Part shown: piece by piece, positions 32,146 to 42,825 of the stretch
Layout: each line of letters opens with the position of its first letter
Position numbering within the stretch: position 1 is the stretch's first letter
From: Meconema thalassinum
Taxonomy: Eukaryota > Arthropoda > Insecta > Orthoptera > Tettigoniidae
Reading direction: 5' to 3'
Assembly (NCBI GenBank): GCA_946902985.2
Contig: OX336389.2
Coordinates: 128,561,572-128,625,571 of the forward strand
DNA length: 64,000 nt
Position numbers and translations under genes: made by a program
Notes under the pieces: generated by a model
Seen by the model: the letters and a program-made list of their open reading frames with translations, nothing else
Databases searched by the model: none
Told to the model about the DNA's origin: nothing

Positions 32146-32472
32146 ACGAGCTGATATGTTGTTTGTGTTGATCTCTATTCCCTTTGTATTTAACGGTTCC
32201 GGAACTCTTGGAACCGAGGTGATGCAAAACTTTTTTTGATGTGTGTAATTTAGCTTCTCACAGGTGTAATTAGTGGAAGGTCCTTTAACATGCCATAAAT
32301 CTATGACATGGGACCGCCGGCTTTATTTCCCCTCCGAAGGAAGGCATACTGAGGGATTATTAACGCTCTTAAAAAATCCGACGACTTCGGCCGGGTTTGA
32401 ACCCGCGATCTTGGGCATAGAAGCTCAGCATGCTACCAACTACGCCACCGAAGCCGCTTATATTCCCCGTTG

Positions 32473-33348
32473 TATAGATGCATTCGGGTACAAGTGAATA
32501 GTAAAATATGGGACTGGAGAACTGCTTAGCCGGATGACATACTTGGTCATTTGACATTAAATATATTTATTACATTCCTAATTGGCAGCAGCAGGTGAGT
32601 CTATATACAGTCGCCAGATTACGCGCCCAATATACTTTATTATGTTATGCACCTCTAGACTATAGGACATGGTCCCATAGGTGGAAGCATTGTGGCGCCT
32701 CATAGTAGTAAAACGTATTAAGCATGGTCCCTAACCCTCATTATAACGACCTTTGTGATTTATTTTAGTGTAAACTGGAATTGTGTATTTTTCTTATTAT
32801 TCTGATAGGAGAATTAAAACCTAAATAACGCGTGTTTATTGATTGCTGGAATCATATGCACATATTGGAGTATTGATGGCGTTGTGGACCGTAATTTTTT
32901 AGAACCTTCCAGCAGTAACTGCAATTTCTAAATGGAGCGGAGGACAAAATACTGGAAAGTGAAGTAGGCTAATTCAAGCTAGCTTGTAGTGACAAAATTG
33001 CCATTGCAGCAGGAAGATACATGCAATAACCAACAAATTCCAACCTTTTTAAGTTATAGCCACATGCGTTTATTCTGAAATGTCTTTCTTAATTCTTCTA
33101 TCAATAACGTTTATTCTTTATCCTAAATGGACTCCTGTTTTTCGTTTACTTTCAACGCCAACTTATATTCTTACAGGCTCCACTCCACAAATAGCCTACA
33201 GTATATTCGACTTATGGAGGACACACCCTGTTGACCATCACAGGATATTTTTTAATGAAAAAAATTCTAGTCTGTTTTATATTACTGTAATTTACAATCA
33301 CCAACAATTTAGATATGTCATTTTCACTAAATGATTTTATGTTATATT
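32473..33348. other. No gene seen
   Basis: AT-rich; an 84-codon ORF at 33080-33334 has no recognised domain. Confidence 0.5.
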
Positions 33349-33992
33349 CACGGCCAGGATTTTGATGACCTAAAAATGTTTTAAAAATGACGTATAAAAT
33401 GACTGCAAAATCCCATAAAATGACACAAAAACTTTAAAAAATGACCTAAACATTTGAATGGAACTGACATAATTTCATCACACAAATAAATGCAAACAGA
33501 CTACGTCATTGTATGTTGAAACGATTTTAATAGCTACCTAATAAAAGTTAATTATTATTTGACAAATACGAATTATTTGCACACAAATACTGGCTATTAT
33601 TTCAGTCAAGTGTGTCTCCTGGAATGTGGATATTTCAATAAATGAGGGTTGAACAAAGTTCTGAAGATTCTCATGTCTTCGTATTCATCCTCACATTCAG
33701 CTCCGTTAATATCTACTACCATACGCAAAAAAATGCATCATAAACCATTAAACATGTGAAAAAATGACTCAAAACGTACAAAATATTCTAATGAATTCCA
33801 TAAATGACGTAATAATGACGCGAGAAGAGAGAAAATGACCTAAAACAAAATTACTTAGACAAATGACGAAAAAATGACATAATAAATAAGCACTTCTGTA
33901 ATGTGGGGGCTATGAATAGGATTTGTACATAAGTTAGCTATGTCTGTGGTGAACAATTTAAAAGATGACATGTCATCAGAATCCGGGCCCTG
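33349..33992. mobile_element. hAT-like non-autonomous element, degraded termini
   Basis: The right end GATGACATGTCATCAGAATC followed by CGGGCCCTG matches the terminus of the hAT at 44255-44970. The left end CACGGCCAGGATTTTGATGA is a decayed version. The interior is full of AAAATGACNTAAAA repeats. A possible 8-bp target duplication GTTATATT / GTTATCAT has two mismatches. Confidence 0.6.
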
Positions 33993-35299
33993 GTTATCAT
34001 CATTTTGAGGCCCACAATTGTTACAGATCTAATTTTCTAACTATTTTGATATATATTGTAATTAATTTTTCGAAGGTAAATGTCCACGTATAATAATCAA
34101 CTTTGCTTTGGTTTCTTAAAGAAAACAATCAATTACTAAGGGTGACCATAATGTGGCCGAAACTAATACAATTAATTTATGTTGTTAATTCAATATTTTT
34201 GACATAAGGTGGAATAAAATTATTAATTTCTCATTGGTATTAGTTAGTTTAAACGCCAATAAGGAAACTTATAAAGTGATTTAGTTCATATCATTACGTT
34301 AGCTTGTAGTGCCAGTAGGTCGATTTACTGGTAGGTTATTTGTCGTAATAAGGGGCTATCATTTATATCAGTCGGCATAAAAAATGTGTTGAGTAACAAC
34401 GTGCATCATAGACTATATCTTCTAAGCCCGCTATCATTGTTTTGGGGATGTCTTTGATCTATGGGGGGTGACGGAGTCCAGCTCCCATCTGACTAATCAG
34501 GGACATCTTGGAGACGAACAGGAAATTGAACCGGCATTGGCTGGTGCCCCGTTAATATTAATGAAGGCTGTGAAAAGAATACAGTAAAGTAGAATTGGTT
34601 GAGTCAACAAGAAAGTTGGTTTGGATGTGCAAGGCATTTGTGTGAGGAATAGAAGATGTAATGTAAGGTGGAATTTAGGGATGCATTTCAGAAGAAGAAA
34701 AATAAGCATAACGTAGTAGCTATAAAGTTCGTGTGGTTGGATCTGGAAATTTCAAACGTTAGGGTTTGTATTGTGTCATTGCATGCGGCTATAAAGGAGC
34801 AGAAAGGGTGTACCTAGCATATTCGCATTTCTGAAAGACAAGTTAACGCGAAGTTTGGTAATCGAAATCACACGAACAAAGCTAGAAGTCAACACTACTC
34901 ATAGTTAATTTGTTCTATACCTTCACATTGCCCTGTTTACATTCACGGCCGATAACCACGATGTGAAGTTCATTGAACAACAAAAATACCATCACTATCA
35001 TCGTAGTCAAGTTTACCGGCTAAAAGTCCGCTACATTCACACAGTGTTGCTTCAAGGGGTGAAACAGCGAGGTCATCTGCCTTTATATTCACATAATTCC
35101 ACTCAACATCGTATGAGATATTCTAAGGTAGTTAGTTAACTGTAAGCTTGTTTATAAAGGAAATACGGAACACCAAAAAAATGCAAGCCTATGGCAAACA
35201 GTTATGTAATCTGGTGACCATAATATGTTATGTTTGTTGAAGCGGCCGTCTGTTGTTTGTAAAACAAACATTTTGTATTGTAGCCTATTGTTATCGTGT
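33993..35299. other. No gene seen
   Basis: 1.3 kb without recognised repeats or domains; a 70-codon antisense ORF at 34497-34709 is unsupported. Confidence 0.5.
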
Positions 35300-35342
35300 T
35301 GGATGCCTTTTCTCAGTGTTACCTCAAGAATAAAAACGTAAT

Positions 35343-36010
35343 GCTTTTCAGTCGGTCATCACGATTGTACCCAATTTTAATGGGTGGTTCCTTAATCCGG
35401 AGAAAAATTACATGAGATTGATAAATAAATAAAATCAAGTGTACCGTCACTTTATCCGATTTATTGTACATTATTAAGTGTAACTACTGTTTAAAGCACT
35501 TGAATGACACAAAACCAAATACATTTTGTTCCTGACTCTTTTTGGATGCTATTCAGTTCAGCATTTGATTAAATGAATCCCTACTAATCATTTAAAAATT
35601 GGTCTAATTTGGTGCAACACGTTACCCCAGTGAGAGGGATTTTTTGCACCACCACAATCTTTCCACCTTAAATGACAGTCAGAAGTCAGAGGTGCAATGA
35701 CCCCATATAAAACACAACAAGTGGATCACTCCTGCACACTTCCAATTTATCGCGCCAAACATTCGGTTCATGGAGTAAACAGGGGACAGTACCTGCCAAG
35801 GAGTATCCAGGATAGCCAACCTAATTATTAAACTTGATAGTTTGTAGTTTCAACGAGTCCCGTGCAGATGGCAGTATGATCAATCATTTTACAATTGATG
35901 TGCAAAGTTACCCCAGAGGTGCAAAGTATCCCCATTTTTGTATTTATTAATCTCATGTAATTTTCTTTCAGGATTAGGGAACCAATCGTGATGACCGACT
36001 GAAGAACAAT
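35343..36010. mobile_element. Foldback element, family I, ~80-bp arms
   Basis: Left arm (35343-35430) and right arm (35937-36010, reversed) share TTCAGTCGGTCATCACGATT and AATTACATGAGATT then AATAAATA. The core has no recognised gene. Related arms are at 51935-52122(-), 57705-57860(+), 57449-57535 and 58510-58605. Confidence 0.72.
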
Positions 36011-36058
36011 ACATTTTGTATGTTATTATTATTATGTATTGTATTTTGTTGGTAAGAA

Positions 36059-36389
36059 GCCTCCGTGGCTTAGGCGGCAGCACGCCGGCCTCTCACCGCT
36101 GGGTCCGTGGTTCAAATCCCGGTCACTCCATGTGAGATCTGTGCTGGACAAAACGGAGGCAGACAGGTTTTTCTCCGGGTACTCCGGTTTTCCCTGTCAC
36201 AATTTCATTCCAGCAACACTCTCCACTATCATTTCATTTCATCTGTCATTCATTTAATCCTTGCCCCAGAGGAGTGCGTCAGGCCTCGGCAGCCGGCACA
36301 GTTCATATCCTCGCCGCTAGATGGGGACTTCATTCATTCCATTCCTGACCCGGTCGAAGACTGGAAGCAGGCTGTGGATTTTCATTTTC
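36059..36389 (+). mobile_element. SINE-A, full-length, best-defined ends
   Basis: 331 bp with the longest clean target duplication of the family: ATTTTGTTGGTAAGAA, 16 bp (36043-36058 and 36390-36405). It fixes the 5' start at GCCTCCGTGG and the 3' end just after GTGGATTTTCATTTTC. Boxes A and B are intact. Confidence 0.95.
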
Positions 36390-36405
36390 ATTTTGTTGGT
36401 AAGAA

Positions 36406-37153
36406 TATTTTATTTGTTTTTATGTAGTTACATAACAAAGGATGGGCAGACCGACAGTTGAAGAAAGTTAGTCTCACTAAACGAAAGACAGCAGGTAGAC
36501 TCTAACATCAACCTAAACGCCTTGAACTTTTCCGGCGATATGTTGCACACTTCTTGCCAGGTAACACCACACCCATTGCCGAGATTTTGAAGTCTCCGTA
36601 CCTCAGAGCGACAGCATATGATTACACGTTGTTCTCATTAACAGCCAGAATCACTTGAACTCGTCTACTTTGACCTATTACACTGAAAATCATTCGAATT
36701 ATAACAGTGCATTAAACTCACCAGTCCTACTTCTAGTGCTTGGAAGGCAAGTACGATTATGGTTTGATCGTAAAGTGATCATTATTTCGAAGTTCAAATA
36801 CGGGATTTACATATCTCTTGTATGGGACTTTTGGGAGTGTTAAATACAGTACCCTACATGTAAAGAGACTAGCCGTTTGGTTCCTTAGTACGACTATTAT
36901 CATCATTGTTGTCATCATCATCATATTATTATAATCACCTAAATATAGCCTAAGTAGAAGAGTTAACATTGCGATTTCTAATGCGGAAGTTAACGTCACA
37001 GGCTAATCTTAGGGACAAATGTGCAATCAGTTTACTTGCTGTATTTCTCCAAAGGGCGAGGTTTTTTTAAAATAAATTCCTGATATTTCACCTAAGATAA
37101 TGATAAAATTCTTCCCATCCACGCGCGGGGTATCAGCACCATTATTAAGGGCT
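36406..37153. other. No gene seen
   Basis: No domain or repeat family recognised; a short ATC-rich run lies near 36900-36930. Confidence 0.5.
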
Positions 37154-37170
37154 AATGATTTTAGATTGAT

Positions 37171-37544
37171 ACCGACAGTAGTGGCTACGCTGGCTAAAGC
37201 GCAGCATTAGGCCATGAGGCCAAGCTCTCTGCTGACTCGGTAGACGCGTGGGTTCGAGCCCCACCGTCGGCCGTCCTTGAAATGGTTTTCCGTGGTTTCC
37301 CATTTTCAACACCAGGCAAATGCTGGGACGGTACCTTCTAACAGGCCACGGCCGCTTCCTTCCACATCCTTGCCCAGTTTCATTCACCATCATTCATTTC
37401 ATCTCTCATTCACTCCTCTCGTGAGGTTGGCGTCAGGAAGGGCATCCGGCCGTAAAAAGCATCGCCACAAAGACTTTCATCGCATCTCATCCCCGACCCC
37501 GTAGGAAAAAACGGGAATAATAAGGGGTAGACATACATACATAC
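37171..37544 (+). mobile_element. SINE-G, full-length
   Basis: 374 bp flanked by the 17-bp target duplication AATGATTTTAGATTGAT (37154-37170 and 37545-37561), exact by eye. The head has an extended tRNA-like part with box B GTGGGTTCGAGCCCC. The body contains AAATGGTTTTCCGTGGTTTC, shared with SINE-B, and the 3' part GAGGTTGGCGTCAGGAAGGG ends in a (CATA)n tail. Related pieces are at 11826(-), 38150(-) and 53580(+). Confidence 0.9.
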
Positions 37545-38149
37545 AATGATTTTAGATTGATGTGCATTAAACAAATATCAACACTGATCAAGGTAGTAAT
37601 TCTTATTACTGAATACAAGTGCATGCTGCGTGTCAGTTGAGAATTATATTTTCTCATTTATTCTTTCCTGAGATCATCAATCATTTTCATATCTAATACC
37701 TTTCAAATCTTTCATATTAATCAAAATTTCCTTATAATAAATAATGACCCATTTTTTTATTATTATTTTCTTTACTTTTATCCAAACTATGGAGGCAAGG
37801 GAGCATCACAACAGTCCGAGTAACTAGGCATGATAACCTTTAAAAATAACCTCATGCTTGGCATTTATCGTTATGATAATAATAATTATATTAATAATAA
37901 TAAAAATAATAATGATAATATGGCAAATGGCATCCAATTGGGCCCAACGGCGACCTGCGTGTCGTGATGAGGAATTACGATATCTAGTCCACAAACCAGG
38001 GGAATAAACCATTATATTATTCGCTTATCCTCCTAACTCGGCTTCACCCACATTCTCTGCAAGGGATCATTCCTCTACCGTCGCATGGACAGTGTCTGGG
38101 AGCTGAACACACTTTGTCAGCAAGTGCAACTGGGGATGGTGACAGGCCG
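37545..38149. repeat. No gene; (AAT)-rich microsatellite near 37870-37920
   Basis: Contains imperfect AAT arrays at about 37873-37920. 37930-38149 may be the diverged 3' end of the antisense SINE-G-like copy that follows. Confidence 0.5.
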
Positions 38150-38388
38150 ATCGCCCAGGCGACCGCTAACTTGGGTCTAATTCAGGAAGGGTCAGGGATG
38201 AGAATTTTGGAGGGAATTCGGCCGTGAATCTGTTGATAGGAACAATTCCAGCATTTGCTTGGTGGTGGAAATGGGAAAACATGAAAACCATTTTCAGGTT
38301 GGCCGAGGTGGGATTCAAACCCACGCTCTCCCGATGCCAACGAGGCACGTGCTACCACGTTAGCGCTCTCGCCACGAACCATACGAAT
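38150..38388 (-). repeat. SINE-G-like copy
   Basis: The minus strand starts TGGTTCGTGGCGAGAGCGC with box B GGGTTTGAATCCC, then GAAAATGGTTTTCATGTTTT, GCAAATGCTGGAATTGTTCC and CACGGCCGAATTCCC, following the order of SINE-G with divergence. Confidence 0.65.
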
Positions 38389-39511
38389 GTAAAACCCATT
38401 ATCCAGCCGGGTATCGAACCCGCCAATCTTCGACGAAATTTAAGGGAAGCTGGAGATTTTTGTGTTCATAACACAGTTATTTGCTATCAACGCATGGTAT
38501 CCAACCAACCTAATATTTGAGTGTGATATTCCCTTCTTCCCCTTAAATCTGAATATGTGGTGATCACAGCTCAGTATAATCCATGGGGGCAACACTGGAC
38601 ACTCAATGTTATGCGTTTCCCGGGACTAGCTATTCAAAAGAAAGACCGCTTCCTGCTTGGTGCTTAATTTATTGTGTTCTAGACACATCTCTCCAGGAGC
38701 AGATATATTTCACACACACACATGAACAAATTTTTAGAATTTCTTTTACCAAATTTAGTGTTTATAAAATGGAAAGGAATTTTAGGGTTTTAATGTTGGA
38801 AATACTGTATTCCTGAGCAGACAAAACAAAAATAAACAGCAGAGAAAAACGTAAAATTAAGCAATTTCCTCAATTGTTCCAAAAGTTGAAGGGTTAATGG
38901 GCCCGGAAAGGTTTAACATTGTGAGTCTTGGAGAGTTTTTTCAAACTCAAACCTCAAATTTCGAAAATCAATTCCGGCGTAAATACAGTTCCGGAAAAAC
39001 AGCCTAAAAACACTTGATTATTTACTCCTTTTATTTTTTATTCAAATGTAAGCCAAATTAACTTATTTACATAATTTATTCTTTAATGTGTTCCTTGGTT
39101 CTGGCGTTAATTGATTTTTGAAAAATCTTCACACTGGAAGTAGTTATAAGGGCTAAAGGAAAACTCTGCATTGACTCACACTAGCGCTCCTGATGGTAGA
39201 AAAGACAAATCGCTAATCAAATCAACCGTGTATGGTTAAGTTTCCGGTCAAAAAATCATCAGTTTACCGCGTGGCATCATGCCGGCACTTCGTAAGAAAC
39301 GTTTAGTGTGTCCTTTACGTTTGGAAATGTGCAGAAAACAACGAAAATTAATTACAAATGTTCCAAAAAAAAAGGAATAGTGTACATGGAAGTTCTAGTC
39401 TATGATATTAAAATATATTTTCGGAATTGTATTGCTTTCCTAAAGGGCTGTGCACTTTTTTCTCCTTCCGCAACAAATGCAAACCCGCAAACTCTGTTGA
39501 ACTACTTTATG
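38389..39511. other. No gene; one antisense tRNA-like trace
   Basis: GGGTATCGAACCCGCC near 38410 is a possible reverse B box. The rest is AT-rich without recognised features. Confidence 0.45.
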
Positions 39512-39519
39512 TATTGAGG

Positions 39520-40197
39520 CAGGGGCGTATATAAGAGGAGAGCTGTGAGGGCTCCAGCCTCCCCCCCCTCCCCCTCCCCTCTCCCCCGAAAAAGACAATA
39601 AAAATTAAGAATGTCTTGCTTTGGTAAAAGCATAAAATAAATGTAAATTTGGTTGTACCCTATTCTTAACTTATTGGCTAAGTTCTAAACAATATTAAGA
39701 TTGAAATTAGACTACCTCGTGGTGTAGTGGCTAGCAGTCTATGCTGCCGAATTCGATTCCCGGATCTGCCAAGAAATTTTAATTCTGGTCTGAGGACTGG
39801 AACGAGGTACACTCAGCCTTGTGAGGCAAAACTTTTGTGAAATAAATTATCAATTTGTAAAAAGATAAATAAAAAAGTTTACCTTTCTGCTGAATTGGCA
39901 AATATTTAGACATTTGCCATTCATACTCCATAGGCCATAATAGAAAATTCATTAAGTATAAAATTTAATTTGTGTGTTGTGTTGTACTTTACAACTTTTT
40001 TGTTGTGCCACTAATTGTAGGCTATATTTACTTAGAATTTTACAATTAACTCTTATCTAAAATAATTACACAAAGTTATATTCTCTAAGATATTGGTTGA
40101 TATTTCTGGGTATATTGCGGCGACATTCCCCGGTGGATAATTTCAATTTTCCAGGATGGTCAGCCCCCTCGAAAAAAAAACTGTATATACGCTCCTG
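39520..40197. mobile_element. hAT-type non-autonomous element (CAGGGGCG ends)
   Basis: 678 bp with inverted ends CAGGGGCGTATATA (left) and CAGGAGCGTATATA (right, reversed). The exact 8-bp target duplication TATTGAGG is at 39512-39519 and 40198-40205. Next to each end lies a further inverted piece (GGGCTCCAGCCTCCC left, GAGGGGGCTGACC right reversed). No transposase piece was recognised. A SINE-B fragment lies inside. Confidence 0.9.
39711..39835 (+). repeat. SINE-B 5' fragment inside the hAT element
   Basis: Head CTCGTGGTGTAGTGGCTAGC and box B GAATTCGATTCCCGG, then GGTACACTCAGCCTTGTGAG, stopping after GGCAAAACTTTT. Confidence 0.8.
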
Positions 40198-40205
40198 TAT
40201 TGAGG

Positions 40206-41044
40206 TTAGCTAGCCTTCCAAATTCAAGTGAAAAATTCTTTTATGAAGGGATAATATTGTAATGGTATGAAGAACACATTTTGAAGAGACCAATAAACTG
40301 CTGTGGCACACCTCAGAGTCCACAGCCAGGTGTCGCGACCGCTATTTGACATCAATCTTCGCAAGGCATCAATTAGACGAATGGAGATGTGGGCAATAAG
40401 TCCTAATTTGTCCCCAATGGACATCAGGTCTGCATGTTGGTTTAATGTAAATTCGTAGGTTTCACCTGGCCAGTGTTTGACGATTGAATGTAAAACAAGT
40501 GGAGTCCTATGACATAGATTGATTGGCGTGACATTTTATTGAGAGTGTTCTTTGAATAAATGGCAACTTAGCAGTCAGGTCTGTTTCTGTAAATCTGGTA
40601 ATGTGTGATGTTTGACGCTATATTTTCTTGTGTGTGAAAGAATCTTCTGCAATCTTGGTGTGTATGAAGGTGTGGAGTGGGGTGTAGAATTCCTTGTAGT
40701 GGGCAATGGCCAGGCTGGCAGAATCTTCGAGCTGCCAACGCACGTGCGTCGAATCAATCTGTCGCAGGACGTGCGAGATGGTGGACTACCAGTCGCTGCC
40801 TACTTGCCTAGCTAATTTTGAACACAAAGTGTGTCAATGCTGGCTCCAATTATATCAAACTGTAGGCCATCATTTACTTCTTTCTCTGAGTAAAGCTTCG
40901 ATCAGCTACTTCACAGCTCACCTAGCAGGCCCGTCAACCACCCTGCTTACTGCTGTCGAACGTTTCCCACTACTAAAAAAAAAAAAAAGACTACAAACTT
41001 CAAACTGAACTGTGAAGAGGTTCGCGACCCACGCGAACATTTAA
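40206..41044. other. No gene seen
   Basis: Includes a palindromic GCACGTGCGTC stretch near 40741 and overlapping small ORFs (40575-41008) on both strands; none has a recognised motif. Confidence 0.45.
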
Positions 41045-42302
41045 AAAAAAGATACGAGCCTTACAGTAGTCGCATATGATGTGTAACATCTGACATGTTA
41101 TCCTACACGTATACTACACAGCTTGGACATTCTTAAGATGTTAATTTACGCTTCGTTTTCATACTGGTACTATGATGAATGTATAGATTGAATTGGAGAT
41201 ATGCTACTGTCACACTTGTGGCGCAGCGGTCAAGCTGTTAGTCTCTCACCAAGGTAGACCGCGTTCGATTCCCGGTCAATACATGTGAGATTTTCGAATT
41301 GAAATGCCATGTCCTGTGGTTCGCATTCCACGTAAAAGGGAGGTACCGTGGATCATGATCGTGAGATTAACGGTCACACAAAACACAAGCTTCCTTCCTT
41401 CCTTTTACATTAATAATTCATAATAACAAAGTGACACACAACGTCGACAGTACTCTCAAATACTGTGAGCACATTCATCAGCAACTATAACATTCATTAT
41501 TCTCAAGACTCTCATACAATTCGTCGTAAACAATCAAAACATGGCTTCCTACAATCATGAAATGACCTAGTCTCACAAATGATGAAAATACAGCTTTTAT
41601 TCCACTCATATAACAACATTCTGTTATGCATTTAATATTTGACTACTCACCCACAGTTTGACAATAATGCCGCTTACTTAAATGGCATTTGTCGTCTTTA
41701 TTTTATCATACACTCAACAACATTAGTCTCAAGTTTTCACTTCCTACCGCATGTGATATTCAACCTTGAACGTGAAGATTCATAAACTGCTCAATGACAA
41801 ATGAAAATCGGTGAAACATTTGCCACTGTGCTCGTCAAACCAGTACCTGCTAAATGCACTGCCTACTGTCTACCATGGCATTCTCGCGCTACAGAGCACA
41901 CACTGCCTTGTTTCCAAATCACACATTTTCAATTGTACAAAAATCACGCTGCCTTTGCATGGTACCACTGCCAGCTAGTACACTTCCGTTTGATCGATCG
42001 AACGGGCAGTGCATACTTCCGTTGCCCACCACTGCCAGCTAGTACACTTCCGTTTGATCGATCGAGCGGGCAGTGCATACTTCCGTTGTCCACCACTGCC
42101 AGCTAGTACACTTCCGTTTGATCGATCGAGCGGGCAGTGCATACTTCCGTTTGATCCACCACTGCCAGCTCGATCGTTCCGATCCACTTCCGTCCCCAAT
42201 TTTCAAAATCACTCCCACAAAGCTATCCAGTAACCGAGCGGAAAGATGTTACACATCAAAAACAGCATATTTAGGTGTTCGTGTTGCAAAACTCGGTAAC
42301 TG
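41045..42302 (+). repeat. Dispersed repeat family E, copy 2
   Basis: Collinear with 25886-26970 and in the same orientation, about 15 kb away. The tRNA-like segment lies near 41218-41290 (GTGGCGCAGCGGTCAAGC, GCGTTCGATTCCC). It differs in carrying a 64-bp tandem array instead of the short-period array of copy 1. Flanks of the two copies are unrelated, so they are dispersed repeats rather than a segmental duplication. Confidence 0.82.
41965..42180 (+). repeat. 64-bp tandem repeat, about 3.4 units
   Basis: CCACTGCCAGCTAGTACACT begins at 41965, 42029 and 42093 (period 64), with a partial unit from 42159. Each unit includes the self-complementary TGATCGATCGA and GGGCAGTGCATACTTCCG. ORFs across it are artefacts of the repeat. 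Confidence 0.95.
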
Positions 42303-42431
42303 AACAAGTGTAAAATGTACACTCCGAGCAGTACCTCGACTTGAGCACTGAATTTGTCTGTGTTGTAGGTTTACTTCAAAAGATGCCCTTTTCCCACAGA
42401 AAGATAAGGATTCTAAACGAACTATCTGAAC

Positions 42432-42815
42432 TCATTGCGTGGTGGCTAGAATTATTGGCTGTCATTGCGGAGGCCCGGGTTCGTTCCTCGGTGTTAAATT
42501 CTGGTCTGAGGGCTGGAACGGAGTACACCCGGCCTTATGAGGCAAAACTGAGAAGTGACGGGTTCGATTCCTACCTCAGCCATCCTGGAAGTGCTCTTCC
42601 GCGGTTTCCTCTTTTTTACTCCAGGCGAATGCCGGGATGGTTTCTAACTTGGGGTCATGGCCACCTCCTTCCCGATCCTCATTTGAATTACTTAATTATA
42701 CACTCAATAATACAGCTATCACAACAACACGGGTTATCAGACAAATTCCACACACACCCAAGTGCACAGAGTTACATGATCACGATGTCGCAAAGCCCCT
42801 AAAGGATCATCAATA
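42432..42815 (+). repeat. SINE-B, near full-length copy
   Basis: TGCGTGGTGGCTAGAATT head, box B GGGTTCGTTCCTCGG, GAGGGCTGGAACGGAGTAC, a second GGGTTCGATTCC, CAGGTTATCAG-type sequence and the tail CACCCAAGTGCACAGAG then CGCAAAGCCCCTAAAGG. ORF 42341-42802 is repeat-derived. Confidence 0.82.
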
Positions 42816-42825
42816 ATAACAACAA

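Larger units (their letters stand above)
30781..32245 (+). mobile_element. Complete Tc1-like transposon
   Basis: 1465 bp, flanked by TA (30779-30780 and 32246-32247). The terminal inverted repeats are 36 bp and perfect by eye (30781-30816 and 32210-32245); each starts CACACATC, continues with an A-run and GTTTTGCATCACCTCGG, then decays into a weaker complementary stretch. It carries one uninterrupted transposase ORF with untranslated flanks of 244 and 195 bp, and an AATAAA at 32140-32145 downstream of the stop. All parts needed for an autonomous copy appear present. It is younger than the SINE-C it interrupts. Confidence 0.95.
30478..32460 (-). mobile_element. SINE-C copy 2, split by a Tc1 element
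   Basis: The tail half is 30478-30780 and the head half 32248-32460, both on the minus strand and collinear with the intact SINE-C at 4441-4942. The 12-bp target duplication of the SINE has one mismatch, TATTTCCCGTTG / TATTCCCCGTTG (30466-30477 and 32461-32472). The intact copy serves as an empty-site reference for the Tc1 insertion. Confidence 0.9.

Noticed and set aside
25886..42302. Segmental duplication joining 25.9-27.0 kb and 41.0-42.3 kb
   Set aside because: Homology stops abruptly at both ends of the unit and flanks are unrelated, so dispersed repeat copies are the simpler explanation.
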